A DNA stretch of 64,000 nt from Carposina sasakii (taxonomy: Eukaryota; Arthropoda; Insecta; Lepidoptera; Carposinidae). The notes under the pieces are model-generated. The model saw only the letters and a program-made list of their open reading frames with translations. It was not told where the DNA came from and made no database searches. A program made the position numbers and the translations under genes. Below, one piece after another: positions 36,401 to 44,919 of the stretch; position 1 is the first letter of the stretch; each line of letters begins with the position of its first letter. Where the stretch lies: positions 3,968,001 to 4,032,000 of the forward strand of contig CP053156.1 of NCBI GenBank assembly GCA_014607495.2. The letters run 5' to 3'.

Positions 36401-39400
36401 TGATATAGGTAAGTAAGTATTTTACCTTTTCCAATTTAAGCGCCACAGGAGAAGGGTTATCCGCAGTGACTGCATCGGCGATCTGTTGTCCTATCTCAAA
36501 TGCGTCCGCACGGGTGCCGCCCGGGACTTGCACAAACATTGAGTCCGTATCACCGTACACCACCTATACACACATCAGCCTATTGTCACTGTTGGACGTA
36601 GGCCTCCACCAAGGTACGCCGCAAGGCTACTGACATAGGAGGATTTTTGCTCGTCACTACGCTGGTCTGACAGATTGGTGTCCGCAGTGTGATTTTCGGA
36701 TCATGTTGCGAAGGGGGCAAACGGGGAATAAAGGTTGTCAACAAGAGAGGCCCCACCACGAAGGGAGTGGGTGTAATGTTTAGTTTGAAATTAAAAAACA
36801 AAATCTGAAGGATTACTTTGTACCCTTTATTTTCATTGTGGAAGCAAGTCAATCGCTGCTATGAGTAATGAAGGGCGACATCACGAACAATACTACTATG
36901 AGTTCAAGTCAAGCAAGGCAGCGCCTTCCATCCCTACCTTGACGTTCCAAGGTCCCTCCCTAACAAGTCGGATGGCTCGCTCGAGGGTCTCCCTGCCCTT
37001 AGCGACCACGCTATCCCCCACCTCGACGCACGGCATTCGGCCGCTGAAGTTGGCAGCCGTGTAGCCGTATGTCACGTTCGCTATTAGTTTTAGCCCTGGA
37101 AATAGTTAGCTAGACTAAAATTCCATAAGATCGGATTGGGAGAAGTAGTTATGTCACATTACATCAGCCTATAGCAGTCCACTGCTGGACGTAGGCTTCC
37201 CCAGGGCACACCACACAAGGCTAGGTGGATTTTGCCTTTAGTCATCATGCAGCGCAGTCGGGTTGGTGCCCGCGGTGTGATTTTTGTACTATCTTATGTG
37301 ATCCTCGCATATTTACTTACCCAGTTGCCTCGAATGCATGGCCTTCTTAACCCCTTCATCGGTTTGTTGCTTCATGCTCTTCTTAACCGCCTGTCTTGCA
37401 GCCAGGATGCGTCTTAGCAAAGCCGGTAGAACCCCCCTTCGCATCGACGACTTTACAAATCCTACCCCGGCTGGGGACCAGTGAACTAAACCCTTCTTTA
37501 CCAGAGCTTCTAGCTTGGATTTGGGGATGCGCAAGCGCCACGCTCCGAATTCGTAGACTGAATCACTGAAATATCAATTGATTGCTCAGCAACCCATGTC
37601 TTCACAAGCGTATTAGTAATGTATATTTTACTTTCATATAACATAAGAGGTATAAAAACACCAAACATCTTTCTTAATAAATAAATCCTTAGCTCACATC
37701 AAATTGAAGCTAATTTGTAAAGGTCTTGTAAACACACATAAAAATTCAATAATGTTATGCTTATTATAGCATGCAAGAGGCGTAGTTTGTAACGTAAATG
37801 TAAACTACCTACTCACCCTTGAATATTTTGTACGCGTCCGATGCAAGTAGAAAAACAGTAGTTGTAGGCTATCATCATAGAAGGATATAAACTTTGGAAG
37901 TCTAATACTATCACTGGATCAGAGTAAAAACGGGATTCTGAAGAAAACATATAGAAATATAGAGTCCTAATGAGTATGTACATACTTCATTATAAATGTA
38001 AATTCCTAATAGCGTATAGTTAAGAAGCGAAAGTAAGCGGAACTAAGCAAAACATTATAATATTTCACACTGCATAGGCACCACCTTTTTGTCCGCAGAA
38101 AATCTGTAGCCCAGGACGATTACCATTTTACCATGTCCTTGTGTGTAGCCTGTAGCATAGATAAAGCTGTATAAACTGGATATGTAAGCAAACGCTAATA
38201 ATTAAATTAGACACAGATAAAACATGAAATAAGGATCTTACCCGGCTCAAAAATGAGGGGCAAGAACTCCGGTGCCTTCATAGCAGCTCGTTGTTTGACG
38301 GTCGGGGAACAGGCGATTAGGTTCAGAGGCCTGGCTGCGCGCAGCATCAGGGATTCCACACGAAACTGAGAGCCTCGGGATAGGACCTCCCACCATTGTA
38401 GTCCAAAGAGGCGTGCTAGCTCGGAAGTGCGGTCTAATGGACGAATGTTAAATTCATTTATGAACAATAAAGCTCAGTAAATGACGTTAGGCCGTGTTAT
38501 GTTACATGCCGCGCATTCATGCAATCAGTACGTAGTGTTACGGCGAAACCAGCGACCAACGAGCCGCTTTAACGTAGATTTTACGGCCGTATCGCGTAAC
38601 ATGTTCGTTGCGAATGCATTACACCGCGTAACGTCAGTCAGTCAGTACTGACTTTAATGAGATGGGCAAAGCCCTTCGACAACTTGTATTTCTATGATCT
38701 TGTACCACATAGAGCTAATAATATGTATAGCTCGCCAACACAAATATTACTAGAATATAAACTTAAATAATGATAGAAGTAGAATATATCAATTTTAACT
38801 TACTAATGATATCCAGTTTCTCCAACATCCTGACTGTCCCTGACAAGCGTGCTAAGTAATATTCCACTGGGATCCATCTAAGCGTTCTCGACTCATGTTT
38901 CCACCATTCAAACAGCTGTGTATAGCTGTACGTCGGTACCCTTTCCTTCAACACCACAAACATGCAATTCTCAAAACTATAACTGGACAAAGCTAACTCG
39001 TGTCTGAGTAACCGCCACACGTTGAATGAGATTCTGCCTATTATTCTACCTTCAATATCAGTATTTTCAGGCCTGTTTCGTTTTTGTCTATTCTTTTCCG
39101 TAATTCTAGAAATTTCATTTATAATTTCCAATCCCAACGCTTGTGACCTTTCCAAAATGTATCCCCACGATGTTAGTTCAATTTCGTACCCACACATAAT
39201 ATCGGGATCGTGACTTTGTATTAAGGCTATCATATTTTTAAATAGTTCTAGTTCATTATCAACATAGGTTACATTTGCTTTAAAAATGCAACGATCTAAT
39301 AATCTCGGTGCTGATGTATCATTTACTACTAGAATATCAGTAGTAGATTTAGCAAGAAAGTGCTCTGGTGGACAATCATTTGTGACAGTTAAAAACAATG

Positions 39401-42400
39401 CTTGAATAGGGTCTATGGCAGGATCAGGATGTAAATCTCCTCCTCTTGTTGAAGCAAGAACTTCTGCAAGCATGATTGTTAGAAAATCATTCTGAAAACG
39501 ATGATACAAATATTACTTGGATCCTTAATAAATAACAATAATAAATAAAGGGCCAGAAGATGACGATGAACGTAAAAATGCTATAACACTTACATCAACT
39601 GTTGGAGATTCTGACATGCTTTCTTGTCCTGGTACCGAGTTTCCGAAACAAAGAAATGATCCATCTGGTTGCATTGTTATTTGAATGGATTGGTCCATTT
39701 TATCCTGAAAGTAAATATACATACATTTGTATTAGTGGTAAATCCACTTTCCTTGTCAATAAGTTAACATTTTTTACCTATGTAGTTTAATTTTACCTTA
39801 TCATTACTCTCTAAACTAAGACTCTCGTTCAATCCATCCTCATTCAAACCTAAGGCTTGTGAATTTTCTAATTCTTCTATCACATTTGCACTTATATCTT
39901 CTACATTTGTTTCATTATCATCTGGACGCCTACTTTTTTCTAAACCCTGAATGACTTGAAGTTTCGTCGGCGGTTTCTTTATCGGCTCTAGTATACAATG
40001 TCGGTTTCCAGCTAAAAAACTTTTCAATCCTTCCGGATTGGGTGACTCCTCTGTTATTTCGTTTCTTTCTGAAAAAAGTAACTGACGCCACTCTTCAATA
40101 CTCATAGTATCTAATACTTTCTCAAATGGTTTCTGATCCTTCACTAGTTTACTGTTTATCTTAAGAAGCATAGTACCAAGTTCAACTTTATCACCCACAT
40201 CTTTGTGATCTGAAAAATATGGTTCACAATATTTCGTTTTAGGTATGTTGTATTTTTGAAGTGTAGAAAGTACGTAATTCTTTGTTGGAGGCCTTATTTT
40301 AAGTGTCAAAATATTTGTTGATTCTACCACTTTTGATGAGCTCGCGTTTAATGTTTCTTGTAATTTGATTTGAGGGTTATCATTTGAAATATCAAATATT
40401 TTTGATGTGTTATAAAAACTCAATATTCCAAGGCTTTTATCTTCTGGAGACGACTCAATTGAATCATAAAAGGTATCATTTATAGGAACAACTTTTGAAG
40501 GTCCTGGCATAGGTTCAAAATTCCTCTTCAAATCACATCCATGAACCGATTCAGTAATCTGAGATTGTGACTGTGAAAGTTTATTGACCAAATCAGTTAT
40601 AGATTCTATCTTTACTTTACCAAGTTCTTCAAATACCGATTCTTCTTCAGGTTTATTTGAAACATTGGAATTAAAAGATTTTGGTTCTGATTTGATGGAT
40701 TTTCTAATATGCAAATCAGAAATATTATCTAAGACTTCCCTTGAAACATTAATTTCTTCAATATCATCTAAATCTTGTGAAAAATCGGGATTTTCCGAAA
40801 ACTGTTTTATTTTACCATTTATCTTGCTTTTCGGTTTTCCTAAACCAAGTTTAAAAGGTCTCATTTTACGTTTTCTAGATATATCTGTAAATCAAAATAT
40901 GCATTAGCATTGCTTTAGGTATATAATAGAATATTATAAACTTCTGAAATAAAAAAAATTACAACTATTGCAGCAAACACTGCAAAGATAATTTCATTAC
41001 TAATTCTATCTGGCTCATTATCAGGTTGATTAGGTTAAATTGATTAAAATGGGGTAAAAGTTTGTCAGATTTGTTGAAAAAAAGTATTATAAAATTATAT
41101 TATTAATAAAGAAATGAATGAAATTGTATTAGGCGTTACAATTCGGAAGTTCAAACATTCACTATGGGTGCGCCCACCACCGGGCATCTGGTGGCGATTG
41201 TAGTTAGTGCAAGTGCCTGTTTTCGCAGTTATGAGTTATCAGATCCGAGGGTCAGTGGAGGGTGTAGGGCCCGGTGGCGGGCGCACTCATAGTGAATAAA
41301 GAAATGGAAAAAATTCTTCACCCGAGTGGGAATCGAACCCACGACCACTGCAAACCGCGCCAGCCGCTCTAACCACTGAGCTACCGGGTCAATTACTCGG
41401 ATAACGAATTTTATCATCTCTTTTCTAAATTACATATTGGCAACGTTATTTTTCATCCCGATAGCCATACTAGCCAAATCTCGGCAAACAAAGCTGAATC
41501 CCTCAGCACAATGTTTAAAGATGAAATGATCAACCATATCCTAACGGATTATATCTATACTAATATTATAAAGCTGAAGAGTTTGTTTGTTTGTTTGTTT
41601 GTTTGAACGCGCTAATCTCAGGAACTACTGGTCTGATTTGAAAAATTCTTTCAGTGTTAGATAGCCCATTTACCAAGGAAGGCTACAGTCTATACAACAA
41701 CCTGCCCGGCTTCGCACGGGTACAACGCCCCCTCACGCGGACGAAGTCGTGGGCGGCCGCTATTAATGGATATATTAAAAAAAGTATGTATATATAAATT
41801 TGTTATTGCTTACCTTCATCATCACATGTTCCATCCAGTTGTGGAATATTAGCACCATCCCAAAATGAATCATTCCAAGATGTAATGCTTTCTTCAGATG
41901 AAGGAACTGGTCTATAACAGTCAAAGAAATACTATGAAAGTTATGCAACATTGTGATCTACTAAGTTTAATTTAATACACAGCAAGTATAATCCTTACCC
42001 TCCTGGATCTACAACAATAGTATCATCTTGAAAGGCTTGTGAATATTCTGGATCTACCACATCCACATCCTTTTCTACATCTGCTGGTGTGCCCAGAATA
42101 CTGTCTTCATCAATTGATTTATCATCCATGTCATTTAACATATCCACCAATTCTAAATCATCATTGTCCACTGAAACAGACATAAAAATAAAACCAACAC
42201 ATAAGGTGAACAAAATATAACATTACCTTTTTTTTGAACATAACTTACATAAGACTTGACTATATTGAATCGAAAAACTGCTATTCAATGCAATGTCTTC
42301 ATCAACCAATGTATCATCCATTGTATTATCTTCAGTGAGGGTTACATAATGATCTCTGTCAAGTGTTTCATGTAAACTTTCATTTACTGTATCATTAGGC

Positions 42401-44366
42401 AAATGCATGCTTATTTCAGCTGCATTAAATAACTGTGAACCTTTTAAACTTTCAGCAGGATAATAAACAACCTCATTTACTTTACTTGGAATAATTTGAA
42501 CAGGTAATTCAATAGCATTAGATAATTTAATCAAAAACATTTGCTCAAATTTATAATGACTTTCAGTTTCTTCACATTTAATCCTACCCTGGGACAGTGA
42601 TTTTGAAGCCATTGACATATTTAACCGTTTCCTTCTTTCCTTCTCCTGATTCCAAACTTCCTCTAATCCAGGATTTTCCATCCCATCTCCTTTACCAACT
42701 CTTTGGCGATTAATTATGTGAGAAGCATTGCAGTCTGCTTCGTAGAAACAAATACTTTCAGGCTTTAAATAAGTCTCATTTAAACTATCAATAACTTCAT
42801 CACTAGTTTGCAATATGCCAGATTTACGAAACTTGACAGTTTGTAAATCTAAATTGCTCATGCCAAAGAGATTGAAATCTATGAAGAATTGTAATGTAAA
42901 GTTTAAATGGGATTCATGTGGTTGAAAAGTCTGACCTAATATGGCTCCGTTGCTGCATAATTCTACTGCTTGTTTCAGTAATCCAGGATTGTAGAGGAAT
43001 ATTTTCAGAAATAGATGGTCTTTATCATGAAAACCATAAAATGGTCTGGAAAATCAATCTAAATATGTAGTATTATTTGATATGATTAAGTTTTGTTTTA
43101 TGTGTATGAAAAAAATATTCTAATCCAAATTGTTGAGCCTTGTAACATAAATAGATGTTAGTAATTAATTTGGTAAATTAACATAATTTACAAGGCTCAA
43201 AAATTAGGATTTGAAGGTTGTAGGTTTTTTGCCCTCATCCATCACCATTGTTTTCATTAAATTCAACAATTTTATAGCTTTTATAATGTAACTTACAATC
43301 CTTTGACCAGTGTTATTTTGTAGACATGTTGATTGGTTGATTGATGCCTGTTTGAGAGCTATGTTCAGTGCTTTATCCAAACTCGCTGCAATCTAAACCA
43401 TAAATATTATTAGGTTAAGTAGTATTGAAAAAGAAATAAAAGATAATGAAAAGCAAAAAGGCTTCATTCATGGAAGAGGTAAGAAAACAAATTACCTATT
43501 TATAGATTTTGGCAAAGCAAATATGTAGCTAAAACTACAGATGATCTAGAAATGTTGACTTACTTGGTACAAAAATTGTGGTTGGGGGTTCTGAGTAGGA
43601 CATGGTACATAAAAGTATGGGAAAACTCCATGAACATGAAGACATGTTTTACGACCAGTTGGTGTTGGACCAAATATTCTTAAAATAGGCACCTGTTAAA
43701 TGGACAGATTTTAGTATCCTATCACAGCTGTAGCATAAAATTTATAAGAAAAATATACAAGCCTGAAATACTTTACATGATATTGTGGACACCCAGGACA
43801 CTGTAAGGGTGACTGAAGAAAAAACAATTTTTTTCGGGAAAAAATATTTTTCAGGGATTGAAAATAGCCATGTTCGTTTTTGTGTTAAATCTGGATAGGC
43901 GGACTTTAACATTTATAATATTAGTATCGAGAATCGCAACTCCTAATATTATTTATAAGGGAACCCCTGGACTTTGCCTTGGGCCTCAAGCAGTATAGTT
44001 ACACGACTGAGATAGACATACATAGTTTCACTATTAGATTTCCCTTTAAGCATGTAACTATTAAAACTGAACTAATAAAAATATTACCTGTTTAATGTCT
44101 GCTCCTCTAAATTCTGAATAAATGACATCAACACCAGGTATAGGTTTAGTCAAATAATGATCACAAACCACAATCCTTACAGAAAACTCGGCTTTACATG
44201 ATTCACCTGTAAACAGTTTTGTTGTTTCATTTCATAGTCAATTATTTAAAAACTTTTCATCATATACATATAGTCTGATTTCCACCAAGTTTAAACTAGG
44301 GTTGTTTGATTTTCGCAAAGTTTAAAATAAAAAGGTTATAATGTACTTACTATCAGAATAACTCAT
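24458..44366 (-). CDS. REV3: DNA polymerase zeta catalytic subunit (REV3), B-family translesion polymerase
   Basis: Twenty coding exons, high to low: 44,366-44,351; 44,206-44,088; 43,692-43,564; 43,392-43,297; 43,045-42,250; 42,170-41,999; 41,911-41,814; 40,884-39,797; 39,704-39,594; 39,491-38,804; 38,433-38,242; 37,937-37,817; 37,565-37,321; 37,095-36,938; 36,563-36,426; 35,612-35,475; 34,994-34,816; 34,382-34,158; 25,957-25,732; 24,616-24,458. About 1,700 residues. N-terminal domain: FSVRIVVCDHYLTKPIPGVD. Polymerase motifs: A DFQSLYPSMMIAYN, B LKLIANVTYGYTAANFSG, C YGDTDS, then KKRYVGY. The C-terminus has two cysteine clusters (CVGC...CAGC and ICQSC...CENTEC) that bind zinc or Fe-S and contact accessory subunits. 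All junctions I checked are in phase, except that exon 4 needs a +1 shift within itself. The product acts in mutagenic bypass of DNA lesions with REV7 and REV1. Intron 18 contains the Polinton-like element. Confidence 0.93.
25185..25340 (+). repeat. Lepidopteran CTGCTGGACGTAGGCC-type interspersed repeat
   Basis: It contains ACTGTTGGACATAGGCCTCC and GGTTGTCCGTCCACC. Related fragments lie at 36,585, 37,160, 59,478 and 63,425. Confidence 0.6.
25344..25677 (+). mobile_element. Helitron-like non-autonomous copy
   Basis: It starts TCTATACATATAATAAAAAT and ends with the hairpin CGCGGACAGAGTCGCGGG plus CTAG/T, the full-length form of the family. Confidence 0.6.
26045..26050. repeat. Left target-site duplication CCCGCA of the Polinton-like element
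   Basis: CCCGCA directly precedes the left terminus. The same six bases follow the right terminus at 33,964-33,969. Six-base duplications are characteristic of Polinton/Maverick integration. Confidence 0.95.
26075..26360. promoter_or_regulatory. Motif array near the left terminus (mirrored at 33,654-33,939)
   Basis: A CRE-type TGACGTCA at about 26,081 and TACGTCA at 26,098 are followed by repeated palindromic CATTAACTAATGAG / CATTAGCTAATGAC blocks alternating with ACACGCC(T/C)C. Such arrays near both ends could bind integrase, replication proteins or host transcription factors. No function is shown. Confidence 0.4.
26592..27029 (-). CDS. Adenain-like cysteine protease, left-arm copy
   Basis: 145 residues, identical to the right-arm copy at 32,985-33,422. 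Catalytic residues fit the adenovirus protease/Ulp1 clan: His in GSHWVAIYV, Asp in EYFDSFG, a Gln in IIQN and Cys in SSLCGEYC. In related viruses this enzyme matures capsid and core proteins. It starts at ATG in the left repeat and is transcribed towards the element's end, in the same sense as host REV3. The copy has no frameshift and could be expressed. Confidence 0.88.
   Translation of the reverse strand: MNTLEIKKCLKKINHSLEQNVFAANRIPMHIAAPIYLITNLDPDTKIGSHWVAIYVNKSGIGEYFDSFGRKPTGYHLSFLKRNANMWIYNNKIIQNIFSSLCGEYCIMYLYFKYRGMSLRNFVGMFTNDTINNDFLLYQMFTSFL
27114..27397 (-). pseudogene. 3' fragment of the capsid gene in the left repeat
   Basis: About 94 codons identical to the C-terminal end of the capsid gene at 32,617-32,900 (TLFSGTGIHFLNNGNG onward). 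The match stops at the repeat's inner boundary, after which the frame runs into unrelated codons up to 27,449. It is a copy made by repeat extension, not an independent gene. Confidence 0.88.
27398..27493. promoter_or_regulatory. Spacer between left repeat and ATPase; presumed promoter region
   Basis: An AT-rich 96-bp gap directly ahead of the first of seven closely packed plus-strand genes. It separates divergently transcribed units, so promoter activity is likely. No definite TATA box or initiator can be assigned. Confidence 0.3.
27494..28144 (+). CDS. FtsK/HerA-type (A32-like) DNA packaging ATPase
   Basis: 216 residues. Walker A is GGPSGCGKSNF near residues 14-24. Walker B is QLIIIDDLM with the double aspartate. 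VFYITQNIF follows, a sensor-like segment typical of this clade. In Polintons, adintoviruses and other double-jelly-roll viruses this ATPase drives genome packaging into capsids. It starts at the ATG 96 bp inside the left repeat and is followed after 4 bp by the next gene. The frame is intact. Confidence 0.9.
   Translation: MIHFEHPFTTIVGGPSGCGKSNFVCDFIKNMKEICNQEFNDVIWCYDEMQPLYNLNNVTYHQGIPNLNMFDGKYPQLIIIDDLMRESDGRIVDIFTKGSHHRNLSVFYITQNIFHQGKGQRDISLNSSYIVYFKNPRDKTQIRYLARQLVPENPKFVEEAYRDATNKSHGYLMIDLKQNTDDVHRFKTLIFPDEYTICYIPKKGINTTSYNQKRLL
28149..28475 (+). CDS. Small basic protein with Gly-rich hydrophobic C-terminus (virion-associated?)
   Basis: 108 residues, rich in Lys in the middle (KKQKLGKYKNILRKLISKGK). 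It ends in GGAFLPIILGSVLSALLGSV, a glycine-containing hydrophobic segment that looks membrane-active. I have seen similar small proteins beside capsid and ATPase genes in Polinton-like and adintovirus genomes, where they are thought to be core or membrane-active virion proteins. That role is inferred. It lies 4 bp after the ATPase and 9 bp before the next gene. Confidence 0.7.
   Translation: MTCKVKTHVEFLRALHVLKPKFRNALLIACNDKEINCICECTYNVLLGKIPLPENKKQKLGKYKNILRKLISKGKNKYRKHIIIQKGGAFLPIILGSVLSALLGSVMK
28485..29285 (+). CDS. Unassigned 266-aa Polinton-associated protein
   Basis: A hydrophilic protein with an acidic/Asn-rich N-terminal third and a central globular part (YVKSQLLQFIPKSYRQKG, ELLLDILLKNKEKLRWD, GWTEFAKALKELGVPLSYIG). 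The C-terminus is Ser-rich and basic, ending KRKIDWKKWTPY. No catalytic motif or transmembrane segment is visible. The central helical part could be DNA-binding. The gene overlaps the integrase start by 16 bp. Similar proteins accompany metazoan Polintons as far as I recall, but no function is known to me. Confidence 0.7.
   Translation: MENAKKMILIEPEVIEKLKNGNNNSNANLSHLDEEMQKILNTKLEDREKWSLYLQSLQRYLYFIGKDRKPLEIPIVSYDELENERKEHVKLEPTSDVKQTLTKEDSTGVGEYYVKSQLLQFIPKSYRQKGELLLDILLKNKEKLRWDHQGTVFINNKEVHKSNIVDLFNDVMRPLKHSSPRGWTEFAKALKELGVPLSYIGNPRRATFINVMSKTPDYENSFKTVTPTNEELNFTPKNTNSHSSDSDTIGKQKVKRKIDWKKWTPY
29270..30364 (+). CDS. Retroviral-type (rve) integrase with C-terminal chromodomain
   Basis: 364 residues from ATG 29,270; a TTG nine bases upstream is also in frame. 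The DDE core is visible: first Asp in WQADLSDLRTYSEY, second in HLQSDKGTEF, Glu in ASIVERFQRTLK. The segment FKVGDYVRI begins the SH3-like region. The C-terminus (EFKIDKILRTRYSG ... ELYVKWKGYPNKFNSWI) is a chromodomain, which in this family is thought to guide integration to chromatin. The enzyme explains the 6-bp target duplication. All key residues are present, so it may be active. Confidence 0.92.
   Translation: MDPLLEIHNIYYDVSNPAGYSSLNKLAEAMKTKLTRKETKKWLESQETYTLHKPVQRRFPRNKYILSNLNELWQADLSDLRTYSEYNDGNKYILCVIDVFSKYACARAIPQKNSTTIKKCFTDIFLEAKATPRHLQSDKGTEFISKDVNSFLKSYNIKYYTTNNPDIKASIVERFQRTLKMKMWRYFTHNNTYRYIDILQDLLHSYNHSFHRSIKMRPCDVNSNNIMTVWQNLYGKKQSESSNITNEPKFKVGDYVRITKHKHIFQKGYETNWSDEIFIITSVIYRSPWVVYTLKDLQHENITGTFYEKELQKVNYDPTTEFKIDKILRTRYSGRRTELYVKWKGYPNKFNSWILASSLKNKHD
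30357..31118 (+). CDS. Probable penton/minor capsid protein
   Basis: 253 residues beginning with FYLTLPSNSSMKYFPHNKTA, then LEGEWSVGLVEFQYPCTMF, a conserved start in proteins next to Polinton capsid genes. The predominantly beta-rich sequence and its position just before the major capsid gene fit a single-jelly-roll vertex protein. It overlaps the integrase stop by 8 bp and ends in FGTTCVKLHFKRR. The assignment is by context and remembered family pattern; a structure prediction would settle it. Confidence 0.7.
   Translation: MTNDSFYLTLPSNSSMKYFPHNKTANFSTKLPKPIKLEGEWSVGLVEFQYPCTMFTVQENQNIMYIKKRMTVPNELSPSLVTYKSHIPASSYENINDVLTVLNAKETFKLRYDKLSKYVTLTQDNNQLVSLEFSPILSLQLGFDPYTNIASKRTGKFPANLYLGLTSQLYVYCDIIEPQIVGDVMCPLLRNISLDPAKYIYGSNKMHVFSPPHYVPVMRREFDTIEIDIRTSTGENIPFQFGTTCVKLHFKRR
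31127..31585 (+). CDS. pVI-like small virion protein with amphipathic glycine-rich segment
   Basis: 152 residues. After a tyrosine-rich start there is GIGSFLGGLFRSVLPLLTSG followed by AKAVGKEALNAGVGILSD, an amphipathic helix of the kind seen in adenovirus pVI and similar membrane-lytic proteins. The C-terminal half is basic (KRKADEKIERAMMGSGYKNK). Motifs such as MMGSGYKN could be protease sites, given the adenain-like enzyme nearby. It ends one base before the capsid ATG. Confidence 0.65.
   Translation: MYPKYDYNICPYENYYTHQAGSGMGIIYKGAPYQQGHGIGSFLGGLFRSVLPLLTSGAKAVGKEALNAGVGILSDMVSAKPMNDSVQSRFRDATTTLKRKADEKIERAMMGSGYKNKKHRVGNLSYSPIIKQRTVQKAKKININHKDIFGDL
31587..32900 (+). pseudogene. Major capsid protein (hexon-like, F54H12.2 family) with one in-frame stop
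   Basis: The frame opens at ATG 31,587 (MSFLHNNSCECVKSELDLFA) and is interrupted by TAA at 32,430-32,432. It then continues in the same frame, with no shift, to the stop at 32,900, for 437 codons in all. Sequence such as IEFQIPGTGDDYIDLSHTLI and NNWLHSLFSQLDVYLNQKLI matches the double-jelly-roll hexon group to which the nematode F54H12.2 protein belongs. The distal 284 bp lie in the right inverted repeat and are duplicated in the left one. The break means this copy cannot make full-length capsid without readthrough; an assembly error is the alternative. Confidence 0.85.
32617..33963 (-). repeat. Right terminal inverted repeat, 1,347 bp, gene-bearing
   Basis: Mirror of 26,051-27,397. It begins inside the capsid gene (ATACTCTTTTCTCAGG), carries the whole protease gene and ends CCTTACTACT at 33,963. 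Confidence 0.93.
32985..33422 (+). CDS. Adenain-like cysteine protease, right-arm copy
   Basis: The same 145-residue protein as at 26,592-27,029, in capsid-gene orientation and 84 bp after the capsid stop. His in GSHWVAIYV, Asp in EYFDSFG and Cys in SSLCGEYC form the expected triad. This is probably the ancestral location, since related viruses keep the protease with the capsid genes; the left copy then came from repeat extension. Confidence 0.9.
   Translation: MNTLEIKKCLKKINHSLEQNVFAANRIPMHIAAPIYLITNLDPDTKIGSHWVAIYVNKSGIGEYFDSFGRKPTGYHLSFLKRNANMWIYNNKIIQNIFSSLCGEYCIMYLYFKYRGMSLRNFVGMFTNDTINNDFLLYQMFTSFL
33964..33969. repeat. Right target-site duplication CCCGCA
   Basis: Perfect copy of 26,045-26,050. 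Confidence 0.95.
34430..34637. mobile_element. MITE between REV3 exons 17 and 18
   Basis: The arms CCCTGATTACCTAATTTGCA and TACCTAATTAGGTAATAAGG (inverted) are followed inward by related AAGCAATAGCGAAAA and TTTTTCGCTATCGCTTTGC. A fragment of the same family occurs at 51,505-51,585. Confidence 0.6.
35203..35398. mobile_element. hAT-type MITE with 8-bp target duplication in a REV3 intron
   Basis: Ends CAGGGATTCCCGAA and TTTGGGAACCACTG. Flanked by ACTTACAT at 35,195-35,202 and 35,399-35,406. The interior is rich in GGACCCC repeats. Confidence 0.85.
35613..36425. other. REV3 intron with TA-type MITE at about 36,094-36,354
   Basis: The MITE runs from TACAGGGGGAAAATGTATAG to AAAAATCACCCTGTA. The same interior (ACGCAGTCTATTTACTCAAC, ATGCTTCCATGGAGAAAAAT) recurs at 46,594-46,976. 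No coding sequence is seen. Confidence 0.6.
36585..36780 (+). repeat. CTGTTGGACGTAGGCC repeat in a REV3 intron
   Basis: It contains CACTGTTGGACGTAGGCCTC and GTCCGCAGTGTGATTTTCGG. A second fragment lies at 37,160-37,300. Confidence 0.6.
41160..41296. mobile_element. Palindromic MITE, 137 bp
   Basis: The arms CACTATGGGTGCGCCCACCA and TGGCGGGCGCACTCATAGTG are inverted copies. The interior matches 1,303-1,403. It lies in the REV3 intron between exons 7 and 8. Confidence 0.7.
41315..41395 (-). repeat. tRNA-derived SINE head
   Basis: On the minus strand GACCCGGTAGCTCAGTGGTT is followed by GTGGGTTCGATTCCCAC, giving strong A- and B-boxes. The anticodon region is too long for a functional tRNA. Confidence 0.6.
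41555..41765 (+). repeat. Helitron/RTE-like interspersed repeat
   Basis: It starts TCTATACTAATATTATAAAG with GTTTGTTTGTTTGTTTG, includes GAACGCGCTAATCTCAGGAA, and ends GACGAAGTCGTGGGCGG. The same front part occurs at 53,306. Confidence 0.5.
43115..43215. repeat. Inverted repeat (hairpin) in a REV3 intron
   Basis: CTAATCCAAATTGTTGAGCC ... GGCTCAAAAATTAGGATTTG form arms of about 30 bp with few mismatches. It may be a small MITE. Confidence 0.5.
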
Positions 44367-44499
44367 GCTTCATTGTATTTTTTAAAATTTATTTTGAGAA
44401 GGTTTCCATCACATTTGTTTGGATTTGATATCTGGTAGAAAGAAAATAACCGGAAAACATTAGAAAACCACAATAAAAAGTTGCGAAAACCGAAACCAA

Positions 44500-44906
44500 T
44501 TTTTTTTTGTTTAGTTTATCCCGAAGGAAAGGCAAGGGGAACTAAGCCTATACAGCCATTGTCTTTAGTAAATGATTTCTGAATTTATGATGGATGATAA
44601 TGATGATGATGAATGGAAACGTCGGGAAAATCCTCAAGAACAAGTGTAAAGTTAGTCAAAATTAAAAATAATTGCAGAAACAACTTACATGGGCCCATAA
44701 AGAGATCGTATTCCGGCTAAAGTTTTACTCAGCTTACCTGCGTATAAAACCATGCACACGCACTAGATTCACATCACAAGTAATCAAAATATAACTTATC
44801 TACCAGAAAACATCACTTTATGGACACAAGCAAGCCATTTACAAATATTTTTTGATTTTCACAAGAAAATTACACCTGCACCCTTCCAGCTTTTCCCGCC
44901 GAATCC
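44500..44906 (-). repeat. SINE-like family A, full-length copy with 12-bp target duplication
   Basis: Flanked by AACCGAAACCAA at 44,488-44,499 and 44,907-44,918. It sits about 130 bp upstream of the REV3 start codon, between the divergent REV3 and lilipod genes. Confidence 0.9.
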
Positions 44907-44919
44907 AACCGAAACCAAA

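Noticed and set aside
36222..36563. YGDTDS polymerase motif as a missing Polinton PolB gene
   Set aside because: It lies outside the element and joins in phase with REV3 exons carrying motifs A and B and the C-terminal cysteine clusters, so it is the host polymerase zeta gene.
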